Origin: Actinomycetota bacterium
GTDB lineage: Bacteria > Actinomycetota > Acidimicrobiia > Acidimicrobiales > Acidimicrobilacustridaceae
Length of the DNA stretch: 35,575 nucleotides
Assembly: GCA_009703275.1 (NCBI GenBank)
Contig: WLGJ01000003.1
Span: 1 to 35,575 of the forward strand
Reading direction: 5' to 3'
Shown: positions 8,958 through 18,400 of the stretch, piece by piece
Position numbering within the stretch: position 1 is the stretch's first letter
How the letters are laid out: every line of letters starts with the position of its first letter
Translations under genes and position numbers: made by a program
The notes under the pieces: model-generated
What the model saw: the letters and a program-made list of their open reading frames with translations, nothing else
What the model was told of the DNA's origin: nothing
Databases searched by the model: none

Positions 8958-8981
8958 TAGAAATCTGTGTAGAAATCTGTA
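8958..8981. promoter_or_regulatory. Tandem 12-bp operator-like repeats upstream of TA module 2
   Basis: TAGAAATCTGTG TAGAAATCTGTA, followed by TAG. Confidence 0.6.
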
Positions 8982-8991
8982 TAGTGGTCGA

Positions 8992-9333
8992 ATGGCCCCT
9001 CAAGTGAAGTCCAATGCGACGTCGGCTGAATCAGTGACCGTCACCGAGGCCTCGCGTCTTGGCGTCTCCGACCTCGTGCGCCGGGCCAGTCAGGGGCACG
9101 ACATCGTGGTCGAAAAGCACGGCACCCCCGTGGCTGCGGTGATCGGCCTCGCCCGGTTCGAACAACTCGAGGACCTCGAAGCTGACCTTCGCAGTGCGGC
9201 CCTAGTTCTTTCCCGCTTGGCCACCGATAACGGCGTCCGCATCGGACTCGACGAGGTCATCGATTCGCTCGGTTTCAACCGGGCCGAACTGGAAGCAGAA
9301 CTCGACGCGGATCTCCGCGCCGAGCGCACCTGA
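8992..9333 (+). CDS. Phd/YefM-family antitoxin (TA module 2)
   Basis: VTVTEASRLGVSDLVRRASQGHDIVVEKHGTPVAAVIGLARFEQLE. Confidence 0.8.
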   Translation: MAPQVKSNATSAESVTVTEASRLGVSDLVRRASQGHDIVVEKHGTPVAAVIGLARFEQLEDLEADLRSAALVLSRLATDNGVRIGLDEVIDSLGFNRAELEAELDADLRAERT

Positions 9334-9349
9334 ACGTCCTCGTTCGTCG

Positions 9350-9928
9350 ATGACGCAACCTCGAGCCCAAGTTCGGCTGATTGAAGCAGCTGCGCACGAT
9401 CTGACGATGCTTGTTCGGTCGGACCCGCAGATCGTTCGCCAGGTCCTGAAGCGGTTGCTCTACATCGAACGTGAACCAACTGTTGGCGACCCGCTTCTCG
9501 GAGATCTCATCGGATATCGCAAGCTGACTGTGGGTGATCGTCATTGGCGGATCATCTGGCGCGTGGTCACGCAGCCGAATGGTGATCTTGTTGTTGAGAT
9601 CGCTGAAGTATGGGGAGTAGGAGCACGTGCTGAATCAGCGATCTACGCAGAGATGACGCGTCGCGTGGCAACGCTTCCCAAAAATCCTCAGACGATCGCG
9701 CTTGGTGATGTCATCGAATCGCTCGGGCGGACCGCAATGGGTCTCCGGGTGGAGGAGCAACAACGTCGAGAACCACTGCCGGAGTGGCTGCTCTCTCGCC
9801 TTGTTTATACAGCCGGATTTGCACGTCGAGAGGTTGAATCACTTGATGCAGAAGCGGCGATGGAATTGTGGGAGCGCTACATCACAAGCGACAACATCAG
9901 GGACGACGCTGGAGGATCGCCTACCTAA
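9350..9928 (+). CDS. RelE/ParE-like toxin with about 90-aa C-terminal extension (TA module 2)
   Basis: VRLIEAAAHDLTMLVRSDPQIVRQVLKRLLYIEREPTVGDPLLGDLIGYRKLTVGDRHWRIIWRV; follows the antitoxin. Confidence 0.75.
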   Translation: MTQPRAQVRLIEAAAHDLTMLVRSDPQIVRQVLKRLLYIEREPTVGDPLLGDLIGYRKLTVGDRHWRIIWRVVTQPNGDLVVEIAEVWGVGARAESAIYAEMTRRVATLPKNPQTIALGDVIESLGRTAMGLRVEEQQRREPLPEWLLSRLVYTAGFARREVESLDAEAAMELWERYITSDNIRDDAGGSPT

Positions 9929-10510
9929 TTACGCCGCGATCACGTACTCGCGGATGAAATTGCGAGCCTTGCCGAGTTCTCGCTGGCAATAGGCGCGGTT
10001 CTTGTCGAGATCGCGTGCGGCCTCGACAACGGTGTAGCCCTCGACGTCGACACGCCACACCAATGTGCGCTGCAATGCAGACAGCATCGAGAGTGCGTCG
10101 CGCACGTCGACCTGTGCCGCAACTGCGTCGGCAAAGTCGTGACCGTTCGTGGTGACGTCGCCGATGCGATCAGTGAGCTCGTCGAGCGAACCCATCTGAC
10201 GCCGAGCAACGCGCTGACCGTCGCGCTCCACCAAGTGTGCGCCCTGGCCACGCTGGATGCGCTCAGTGCGGCGCCAGTCTTCGGCGCGGTTGCGCAGTGA
10301 AACGGCGGCGAACACCTCGGGGGAGTAGGAGGACATCCAACGCTGTGGATCGGACCAGAACTGGAGGAAGACCAACATGGCCATGTCGTGCGCGCCGTTG
10401 TCGGTGCCGCGCTCGAACCGGCCGCGGGCCAAGCCCTGGGCAGTGCTGTAGACCCGAGCCCCGAAGGCTTGAGGGTCGTTGTTGGGGGAAGAGTTGAACT
10501 GATGTGCCAA
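9929..10510 (-). CDS. Sigma-70/ECF-like protein
   Basis: Region 2-like segment (ARGRFERGTDNGAHDMAMLVFLQFW...SLRNRAEDWRRTER) and region 4-like helix-turn-helix (LSALQRTLVWRVDVEGYTVVEAARDLDKNRAYCQRELGKARNFIRE); TTG start after GGAG. Confidence 0.6.
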   Translation of the reverse strand: MAHQFNSSPNNDPQAFGARVYSTAQGLARGRFERGTDNGAHDMAMLVFLQFWSDPQRWMSSYSPEVFAAVSLRNRAEDWRRTERIQRGQGAHLVERDGQRVARRQMGSLDELTDRIGDVTTNGHDFADAVAAQVDVRDALSMLSALQRTLVWRVDVEGYTVVEAARDLDKNRAYCQRELGKARNFIREYVIAA

Positions 10511-10617
10511 GTAGGGCTCCTATTCTCCGGCCAGCGCCCGCCGCCGGGTTTTGTGGGAAGAGCTCTGATTCTTCAGAGCGCCTGTGACAGTCCAGGACCG
10601 ATTTCCGCCGGATACCT

Positions 10618-10676
10618 ATATGCTGTCGACAACTGCATATTGTCATAGATGTGAATATATGTCAAGCAACAGCATA
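10618..10676. promoter_or_regulatory. AT-rich inverted-repeat region upstream of the NrtR-like gene
   Basis: ATATGC-N11-GCATAT (10618-10640); TATGCTGT (10619-10626) with ACAGCATA (10669-10676). Confidence 0.5.
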
Positions 10677-10686
10677 AAGTAAGCCT

Positions 10687-11571
10687 GTGACACCGACTTC
10701 GTACGACCCCTCTCAATTCCCACGTTTCGCAGTAACAGTCGACATTGCGGTGTTCACGCTCATGGATCTGCCCGTTCCGCCGAAGTCGGGCCAGGCCCCC
10801 CGGAAGGAACTCGCTGCCGTCCTCATTGTTAGAGGCGGCGACACTGAGGCCGGCCGATATGCACTGCCCGGAGGCTTCGTCCACATCGACGAAGACCTTT
10901 CGGCAGCTGCCCTTCGAGAGTTGCATGAAGAAGCGGGGCTTGAGTTGCCGACCTCGGCCATTCATCAGTTCCGGGCCTATGGCGACCCCGATCGAGACCC
11001 TCGAATGCGAGTCGTGACCGTTGCCCACACGGCCCTCACATCGATTGATGTTGCGCTCGAAGCTGGAACCGATGCGAAAGAAGTTGAGATCGTACCGGTG
11101 CGGAGAATTCTCGACGGTGAGATTTCACTTGCGTTCGATCACGATCAGATTTTGCGAGATGCACTCGAGTTCGTTCAGGTGTTGGTGGAAGAGACCTCTG
11201 CAATTCTCGAGTTGTGCCCGGAATCGTTCACACTCACCGAGCTTCGTCATGCGTGCGAAGCGGTCTGGGGTTATGAAGTTGATCGCGCGACCTTTAACAA
11301 GCGAGTGCTGCACATCGAAGGGTTTCTGGAAGCTGACGACGATGAGTCGTATCGGTCGTCACCGCCTGGCGACTATTTGTTAATGAGCATGGATTCGCCA
11401 TTAATGGAGACGCCCTCGAAGCCGAGCACACGGGGTCGTCCGGCGAAGCAATACCGCCGTGGATGGGCCGAAACGCTGCATCCGCCGTTATTGCGACCGC
11501 GTGATCGATTAAAGCAAACCGACTCTTGGTACGAGAACGTCTCGTTAAAGTCATTAATGACTGACGAGTAA
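10687..11571 (+). CDS. NrtR-like Nudix-winged-helix regulator
   Basis: Intact Nudix box GGFVHIDEDLSAAALRELHEEAGLEL plus C-terminal FTLTELRHACEAVWGYEVDRATFNKRV winged-helix region. Confidence 0.85.
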   Translation: MTPTSYDPSQFPRFAVTVDIAVFTLMDLPVPPKSGQAPRKELAAVLIVRGGDTEAGRYALPGGFVHIDEDLSAAALRELHEEAGLELPTSAIHQFRAYGDPDRDPRMRVVTVAHTALTSIDVALEAGTDAKEVEIVPVRRILDGEISLAFDHDQILRDALEFVQVLVEETSAILELCPESFTLTELRHACEAVWGYEVDRATFNKRVLHIEGFLEADDDESYRSSPPGDYLLMSMDSPLMETPSKPSTRGRPAKQYRRGWAETLHPPLLRPRDRLKQTDSWYENVSLKSLMTDE

Positions 11572-11606
11572 TCGCGGCGCACTCAATAATGACCGGCGAT
11601 TAATGC

Positions 11607-11635
11607 ATCGTTAATCGTTAATCGTTAATCGTTAA
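11607..11635. repeat. 7-bp tandem repeat (ATCGTTA x4)
   Basis: atcgttaatcgttaatcgttaatcgttaa between convergent nrtR-like and ARG genes. Confidence 0.9.
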
Positions 11636-11643
11636 CGGGTCGA

Positions 11644-13110
11644 TTACCACTCGGCTTCGAGTAGCTCGATGAACGACTTCTGGTAGTCCTGATACTGATC
11701 CCAACGTTCGGACAGCCACACATGGGCCTCGCGCTCAGTGAAGCCGTTCGTGCGCATTGCCCAAGCCTTCAACACCAGGCCTGTTCGACTGTGGCCGCCG
11801 TGACAATGCACGACGACGGTGCGACCTTCGGCCAACAACGCGTCGATGGCATCGACAGCGTCGCGCACCGCCGTTACCGGGTCAGCATTTGCCGGCCCGG
11901 ACTGATCGATAAGGAACACTTCGCGCCGCGCAGCGTGGCCGTCGAATGCACCAAATGTTCGACACAGTGACACCACGCCCCACGACACAGGCGCGTCCTG
12001 CGCGCCGAACAAATTCGCGGCGTGCACGCCGGGGGCAACTTCGGTGGGGCCCGCCGACGGCTCGGCTGCTGTGGCCGCAACTGGTCCACGCCCTACTAAG
12101 GCACGGGCCAAATCCTGCAGACCCGCATTGTCGAATCGCACCACACCTTCGGGCGTTTCCAACTCGCCATTGATATAGGTCAACCAACGAGACGGAATGG
12201 CCTGCACGCTGTCTCGCGCGCCAGCAATTGCGCCGGCCACGGTAGCGACCGTGTCGGTGTCGCCGCCTAACTCAATTGCCGCAACCAACACATCTTCGAA
12301 TCGATCGTTATGGCGCACCGCCCAGACCGCCTGGGCCAAACATGTCCACACCGAACCGTTTGAAAGATCATCGGCATTGTTTGGTTCCCATGACACATCG
12401 AGCATTGCCGCGAAACGCTCGCGCTCGTCGGGTTCAACGCGCGCCAACACTTCTGGCAACGCTGCGATGGGGTCTTCCCCCAGCACCGCTCGGCGAATGA
12501 GCGCCGCAGCAATTGCTGCGCCCCAGCCTGCAGCCGCATCGAAGTGCGTGAGTGCTGCTTGCGCTCGAGCAACCGTCATGAGCGTGGCTTCATCGACGCC
12601 ACTCCATGCCAACGCGATTGGCGTAATGCGCATAAGTGCACCGTTTGCTGCACTGCGATTAAGCGCAACGTGTCCGTCATACGCGGCGCCGGGCCAGTCG
12701 CGTCGTGACAACACACGGCCAGTGAGAATCCCGCAGTCCTTCGCTTTACGACGCCAGGCCACGAATCGTGCCCACACATCGTCGGCATCGAATCCGCCAC
12801 TGGCAAGAACCGATTGCGCAAGCGCGAGCGCCATTTGCGTGTCGTCGGTGAATTCGCCAACGCGCCAATTGAATGTTCCGCCGCCGCACATTTCGCCAGT
12901 GCCGCCAAGAACCGGTTCGGGGAAACGTGCTCGATAGGAACCGGCCGGAAGGAACTCGAACGGTGCACCGAGTGCATCGCCAACCGCGGAACCGCACAAT
13001 GCGCCGATCACTCGTTGCACGGTGATCGCATCAAAGCTGGGCGGTTCGGGAAGAGCGATGAAGGCGGGAAGGCCTTCGGCAATGGTGCTGGGTCGTTCGG
13101 GTTCGTTCAT
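11644..13110 (-). CDS. ADP-ribosylglycohydrolase fused to a C-terminal dual-specificity phosphatase
   Basis: GALCGSAVGDALGAPFEF, FTDDTQMALALA, IELGGDTDTVATVAGAIAGA (ARH family); VVHCHGGHSRTGLVLKAW phosphatase signature. Confidence 0.9.
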   Translation of the reverse strand: MNEPERPSTIAEGLPAFIALPEPPSFDAITVQRVIGALCGSAVGDALGAPFEFLPAGSYRARFPEPVLGGTGEMCGGGTFNWRVGEFTDDTQMALALAQSVLASGGFDADDVWARFVAWRRKAKDCGILTGRVLSRRDWPGAAYDGHVALNRSAANGALMRITPIALAWSGVDEATLMTVARAQAALTHFDAAAGWGAAIAAALIRRAVLGEDPIAALPEVLARVEPDERERFAAMLDVSWEPNNADDLSNGSVWTCLAQAVWAVRHNDRFEDVLVAAIELGGDTDTVATVAGAIAGARDSVQAIPSRWLTYINGELETPEGVVRFDNAGLQDLARALVGRGPVAATAAEPSAGPTEVAPGVHAANLFGAQDAPVSWGVVSLCRTFGAFDGHAARREVFLIDQSGPANADPVTAVRDAVDAIDALLAEGRTVVVHCHGGHSRTGLVLKAWAMRTNGFTEREAHVWLSERWDQYQDYQKSFIELLEAEW

Positions 13111-13195
13111 GGGCGACTCCTCAGTCGGGGGATAGGGCGGCTGATCAACGAACTCGTGGCGGGTTCGCAACAAGCTCGGATCAGCCGATGAGGAA

Positions 13196-13225
13196 GAAAC
13201 GCACGATGCGCGCGCAAATGTGCGC
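13196..13225 (-). promoter_or_regulatory. Conserved 30-bp upstream motif, site F
   Basis: GCGCACATTTGCGCGCGCATCGTGCGTTTC on the minus strand upstream of the ARG-phosphatase gene. Confidence 0.75.
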
Positions 13226-13291
13226 GCAAATTTCCGCGCTGAATGAGAGCCGATGGTGATCGGCCCTCAATTCATTGCGTGTGTTGCGGAT

Positions 13292-15385
13292 TTAGCCCGT
13301 GAACTTCGGGGCGGAGGGGTCGTCGGGACCAGTTGGTCCGGTACTCCCGCCTTCAAGTTCGAGCGGAATCGTGTACGACTCGGGGAACAGGACAGGTTCG
13401 CCTGGTGTGGGTGGTTCAGCTTCGAAGGCACCAACACCACCGTTGCCACCATTTCCACCGTTGCCGCCAACGCCACCGGTTCCACCAGCACCGCCGTTGC
13501 CACCGAAGGAGGCGGGAGCAAAGCCGGTCGGGCCCGTCGGGCCTTCGGGTCCGGTATCGCCGATGCCACCGATCATGCCCATCATGCCAGTTTCACCCAT
13601 TGGGCCTTGCGGTCCGGTGGGGCCATCTGGGCCGGTTTCACCAACTGGGCCGGTCGGGCCGGTCGGGCCAGTTGGGCCCCATGGTCCGGTATCGCCGGTG
13701 TCGCCCATTGGGCCTTGCGGTCCGGTGGGACCATCTTCGCCGTTCGGTCCAACGATGCCGGTTCCACCTGCAAAACCGGTGGGGCCAGTTGGGCCAGTCG
13801 TGCCCCTAGCTCCGGTCGGGCCAGTCGTTCCCATGGCGCCGGTCGGGCCAGTGGCACCGGGACTACCGGTCGGGCCATTTGCGCCTGTGGGTCCGGTTGA
13901 ACCATCAGCACCAGGTTGGAGATAACGAGAGTTGGGGTCGGGAACGATCGAAATTGATGCTTGAGTGAATGATGGGCCGGTGGGTCCTTCAGGGCCGGTG
14001 GGGCCAGTGGAACCAAAGTCGCCGGGTAGACCTTCTTCACCTAAGGGACCAGTGGATCCTTCAGGGCCAGTAGGACCTTCCTCGCCCATTGGTCCGGTGG
14101 GTCCTTCAAGGCCGGTGGGGCCAGTGGGGCCCCATGCGCCGGTCGGCCCGGGGTTTCCTTGAGGACCAGTTGGGCCCGTTTCGCCGGCCAAGCCCGTGGG
14201 GCCGGTGATGCCGAGGAAACTCGCCGGGCCGGTTGGGCCTTGCGGGCCCTGTGGTCCAGCGAGACCAGTCGGACCAACGCCTAAAGCGCCGGTCGGGCCG
14301 GGATAACCGGTGATTCCAGGCGGGCCGGTTGGGCCGGTGGGGCCATCTTCGCCAACCGGTCCAGGAGCAGCACCGGGCACATAGTTGAAGAGAACAATTG
14401 ATGGAGAGGGGTTTGATGAACGCAGGGCCGAGAACGAACCGAGCGATACGAAGCCGGCTGGAGCGAAAGCGCCGGTTGGACCCTCGGGACCAGTTGGGCC
14501 TGTTTCGCCGGCGAAGCCCGGGTCACCTGTGGGTCCCATGAGGCCGGTCTCTCCGATGGGTCCGGTCTGACCCATCGGCCCGGTCGGGCCCGTCGGTCCA
14601 TCTGGACCGGTCTCGCCCGTGGGGCCTTGTGCACCGGTTGGGCCGTCGAAACCTTGCGGACCAGTGGGGCCCATGTTTCCTTGTGCGCCGGTGGGGCCGA
14701 TGGAAATTCCCTCGGGACCAGTGGGACCAACAGGGCCGATCGGACCTTGCGGACCAGTTGGACCAAAGCCCATCGCTCCGGTCGGACCGAAAGGACCAGT
14801 CACACCCCAGGAGCCGGCTGGGCCAGTTGCGCCTGGCAAACCTTGCGGCGGAGTTGGCGTCACGATTGCGCCAATGAGGTAGTAGCCCTGCGCGTCGGGA
14901 GCGGTTTCGAGTTCGAGTGTGAACTGATTCGCGTTGTCGTTCGTTGCGCCGCTGAACGTTGCGGTGGTGGTGAACGAACCGTCGACAGTGGTTGTGGCGG
15001 TGACAACACGCGTTGCTGACGAATCGCCCGGAGGCATCAAAACGCCGTTCAAATAGGCGGTAATTGTGATTCCAACTGAGGTGCCCGCGGGAAGTGAGCT
15101 GAGACCATCGATGGTGATGTCGCCGTTGACGAATTCAAATGTCGCGGTGATAGAGCCGGCAGGTTCGTCGCCGGCTGCGGTCGCGGCAGCAACACTTTGG
15201 ATGATGTTGAGGTTGCCCGGAAGAAATGTGCGAGCGACAAACAAACCGCCAACACCGGCCAAACCGGTAATGACGCTTCGGCGAGAAAGCGGTCTGGTGT
15301 TGATCTTCTCGCGAGTGGAGAGCTCCTCGTTCGAGGGCGCGTTGCTGTCTTCGGGAACAGAGGAAGCCGAATCAGAACGTTCCAT
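13292..15385 (-). CDS. Collagen-like Gly-Pro-Thr repeat protein with Tat signal
   Basis: Long Gly-X-Y runs (GPTGPTGP) with two short interruptions; N-terminal [18 protein letters not shown] twin-arginine signal. Confidence 0.9.
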   Translation of the reverse strand: MERSDSASSVPEDSNAPSNEELSTREKINTRPLSRRSVITGLAGVGGLFVARTFLPGNLNIIQSVAAATAAGDEPAGSITATFEFVNGDITIDGLSSLPAGTSVGITITAYLNGVLMPPGDSSATRVVTATTTVDGSFTTTATFSGATNDNANQFTLELETAPDAQGYYLIGAIVTPTPPQGLPGATGPAGSWGVTGPFGPTGAMGFGPTGPQGPIGPVGPTGPEGISIGPTGAQGNMGPTGPQGFDGPTGAQGPTGETGPDGPTGPTGPMGQTGPIGETGLMGPTGDPGFAGETGPTGPEGPTGAFAPAGFVSLGSFSALRSSNPSPSIVLFNYVPGAAPGPVGEDGPTGPTGPPGITGYPGPTGALGVGPTGLAGPQGPQGPTGPASFLGITGPTGLAGETGPTGPQGNPGPTGAWGPTGPTGLEGPTGPMGEEGPTGPEGSTGPLGEEGLPGDFGSTGPTGPEGPTGPSFTQASISIVPDPNSRYLQPGADGSTGPTGANGPTGSPGATGPTGAMGTTGPTGARGTTGPTGPTGFAGGTGIVGPNGEDGPTGPQGPMGDTGDTGPWGPTGPTGPTGPVGETGPDGPTGPQGPMGETGMMGMIGGIGDTGPEGPTGPTGFAPASFGGNGGAGGTGGVGGNGGNGGNGGVGAFEAEPPTPGEPVLFPESYTIPLELEGGSTGPTGPDDPSAPKFTG

Positions 15386-15440
15386 AGCGTGTGGGTCTCC
15401 ACCCTGATCTCGAACAGTGCAAGAACGAGATGTTCTAAAT

Positions 15441-18400
15441 CTAGTCGGGCTGTGAAGAACGAGTTGGTCTATCGGAGTTGCTCGACAGTGGCAGTTCGGT
15501 CGCTACCGGCTCGAAATCGTGCTGGATGTCGGAATCGCCCGTTCGGCCAGGCCACGCCATGGTGGCGGAAGCGACTGCGGGAAGAGTTTCGAGCGCTCGC
15601 AACTCAGAACCGTGACGCATCGGGAACCAATCGATGCCGTTCTGGATGCCGTCGCGTTCGACGAGCTCAAGGAGATTGCGGGCGCCGGTTTTGGTAACGA
15701 GGTACGCGAACGTGCCGCCGAGGAACTCGGGCCACACCATGGGGCGCCAGCGATCCCGAGGCGCGAGGCCGGTGCGATCAGGGGCGGTGTCCCACTGCAG
15801 TGACCCTAAGAACGCGAGATCGAACTCCGTGGCTTGGGGGAGGTGCCCAAGCGCATCGACCAGTTCGTTCCGAAGGTGCGGAACGAAGGTGGTGTCGTCC
15901 TCGACGATCAACATCATGTCGTCGTCGCCGTCCGCGACCTGTTGCCACAAGTCGATGTGGCTGAGCGCGCATCCGATCAACCCGCGACGGAAATTGAAAT
16001 CGTTGTTGCGGAAGAGATGCTCGATCTCAGGAGTCATCACGAGATCGTGACCGTCGGTACCTTCAACGTGCAGAAACTTTGTTGCGGTTTCGGCATCGGC
16101 TGATGCAGAAAGTCGTTCAGTGAAGTCAGCCCAGCGATCGGGACGCCGCTCAAGATTGATGACACGAATAGGGAGCTTGTCGAAGCGCTTCAGGCCGGTG
16201 AGGACGCGTTCGATCGTTGGGAAGAGCTGGTACTCATCAAGTATCCGCTGCTTTTCGAGTCGGATGGCATCGATACGTTGACTCCATAAATCATCAGCGA
16301 TCGCTTGTTCAATGATGCGCTGAGCCTCAGCAGGGTCTTCGAGTGGAAGTCGAACGAACACATCAGGATCAACGAGTTGTTCAAGGTTGGGACAACCCCA
16401 ATAGAAGCAGAGGCATTCAGAGAGAATCGCGTCAAAAAACTTTTCGGTGACGTAATTGTGCTCGGAGAAATTTTCGACAGCGATTGTGTAGCGATAGGGA
16501 AAGAGTCCGTCGCGCTTATCCCATTCCGGTAGTTCACCCTTGTGTTTGGGCACACCATCGATTGCGCCGCGGCCAAACACATCGATATCGACGTTGTTCG
16601 ACGCGAGGTGTTGCACAAACGCAAGGCGAAGTTTGTGTCCGGGATCAAATGCTTTGTTCGAAACCACCACCGAAAGATCGCGAGTCTTTTCAATAGTTGA
16701 TGGGGTGTTGTTGCCACCACCGAGTTCGGCCCATGTTGAACCGAGATGCCACTCGGCAACGTTCGGAAACTGAGAGTGGGTGCGGACATGCAGTAAGTCG
16801 TCAGGGTTGGGCTCTGACCAATTTCCCCATGTGGCAACTCCGGCGAGCGGTTCCATGTGCAGAACAATGGACCGCTCAGGTTGCACGTCGGTCGGGCCTG
16901 GATGATTCAGGATGACGGTGACGTCAGCATCGGGATCATCAGTGAGGTGAATGCCATTCCACTTGTCATCGCCTTTGGTTTGCCGGGAGAAATGACTGGC
17001 GATGTTTGATGGATCACCCCAGAAGCTAACGAGGCGAACGGTGGTCGTCTCTGTTTGGGGGAGCGTGCGACCAAATTGCGCTTCACCGTTGAGTTCGTAC
17101 GCGTTTGGCCTGCGATTGGGGCCAGTTTCCGATGTGAGCGTTCCAATGTTGACATTGCAGATGTTGTCGAAGAACGCGCTGTGCAATCCGGCGGCGGTGA
17201 ATCGCTTTGCGAACTCAAGCTCAAAGTGAATTGGTTCAGTGCTGAACGCACCGATCTCGTTGATTGCGGATGTGCGCAACATTGACGGCCGAAACGAAAA
17301 GTTCGGCCACCACGAGTTGGTCGGACGGTTCTTTCCGATGTCTCGGTTGAAGATTTCGAAAGCTTCGGTTCCGGGCTCAGCATGGATGTGCACTCGGTAG
17401 GGCTGTTTGCCGCGTGCAGTCGTGCGCAGCTCGCCACCGGGAATGTCCCATTCGCTGGCTAGCTCTGCATAATTCCGATTGAACAACACCTGCCCAATGG
17501 ATAGATCATCTTCAAGGATGGCGATTGCACGGCTGACGTAGGAATCGGGGGCAAAAAACTCCCAGTCGTCTTCAAGGTGCATCCAATAGGGCGAAGAAAC
17601 CTCAGCGCGCAGTATTTCCATACTGCGCGCGTGACCCTTATTGGTGTTGTCCTTCCAAATGAATTCAAAGAACGGGTACCGCTCGGCCATCGCGGCGCGG
17701 TCTTGGTCGCTGGAACCATCGTCGATGCAGATCCATCGATCAATCGCATCGACATCAGTGCAATTGCGCAGGAACGAATCCATCGATCGGTCGAACAGGT
17801 CGCGACGCCGACAGGTGGTAATCGTGAGCGTGACATTGGGATCAACCGCAGGTGATTCGAATCGCTCGGTCAGCCTGGCAATGACATCGAGAGGACGTAT
17901 GCGCTCTTCAGCCAGAAGGTAGGGAAGGCAGAAGTCGCGATTGGAAAGCACCCGATCACGCTGGTCGAGCGGAAGCTTCGAATCGTTGAGCAATTTGGTG
18001 CACTGATCGAAGCTCTCTTGGTAGTTGCCGATGTAATAGGCGGCCATCGAACGCTCATCAGCAGCCTGCCAATTGTGGGCGTCGGCCGACACAAAGAGAA
18101 GGTCGCCATCGGGAAAGTCGATGTCAGTTGCGCGCGCCGCAAAGAGGTGTGCGAGCTGCCATTCGCTGGTTGATCGATAGTGGCGTGCGATTTCCACAAG
18201 AGGTTCGACGCGAGTTGGCCGGGTATTCCACGCATCGAGATACGCAGTGAGCACGCGATCCCACGATGTGCCCATTCGTTGAAGCGCTCGAGCGCGTTGC
18301 ATATGGGAATAGAAAATCTCTTCGTTCCAGCCGCCCATTTGGGTACGCCGCGTGTAGAGGTCGTAGGCCTCGTGCGGGTCGCCAGCGTCCATGCGGCTCT

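Noticed and set aside
13420-14830. Possible CRISPR-like or satellite repeat because of recurring ggtccggtgggaccag units
   Set aside because: Repeats are explained by in-frame Gly-Pro-Thr codons of the collagen-like protein; no spacers.
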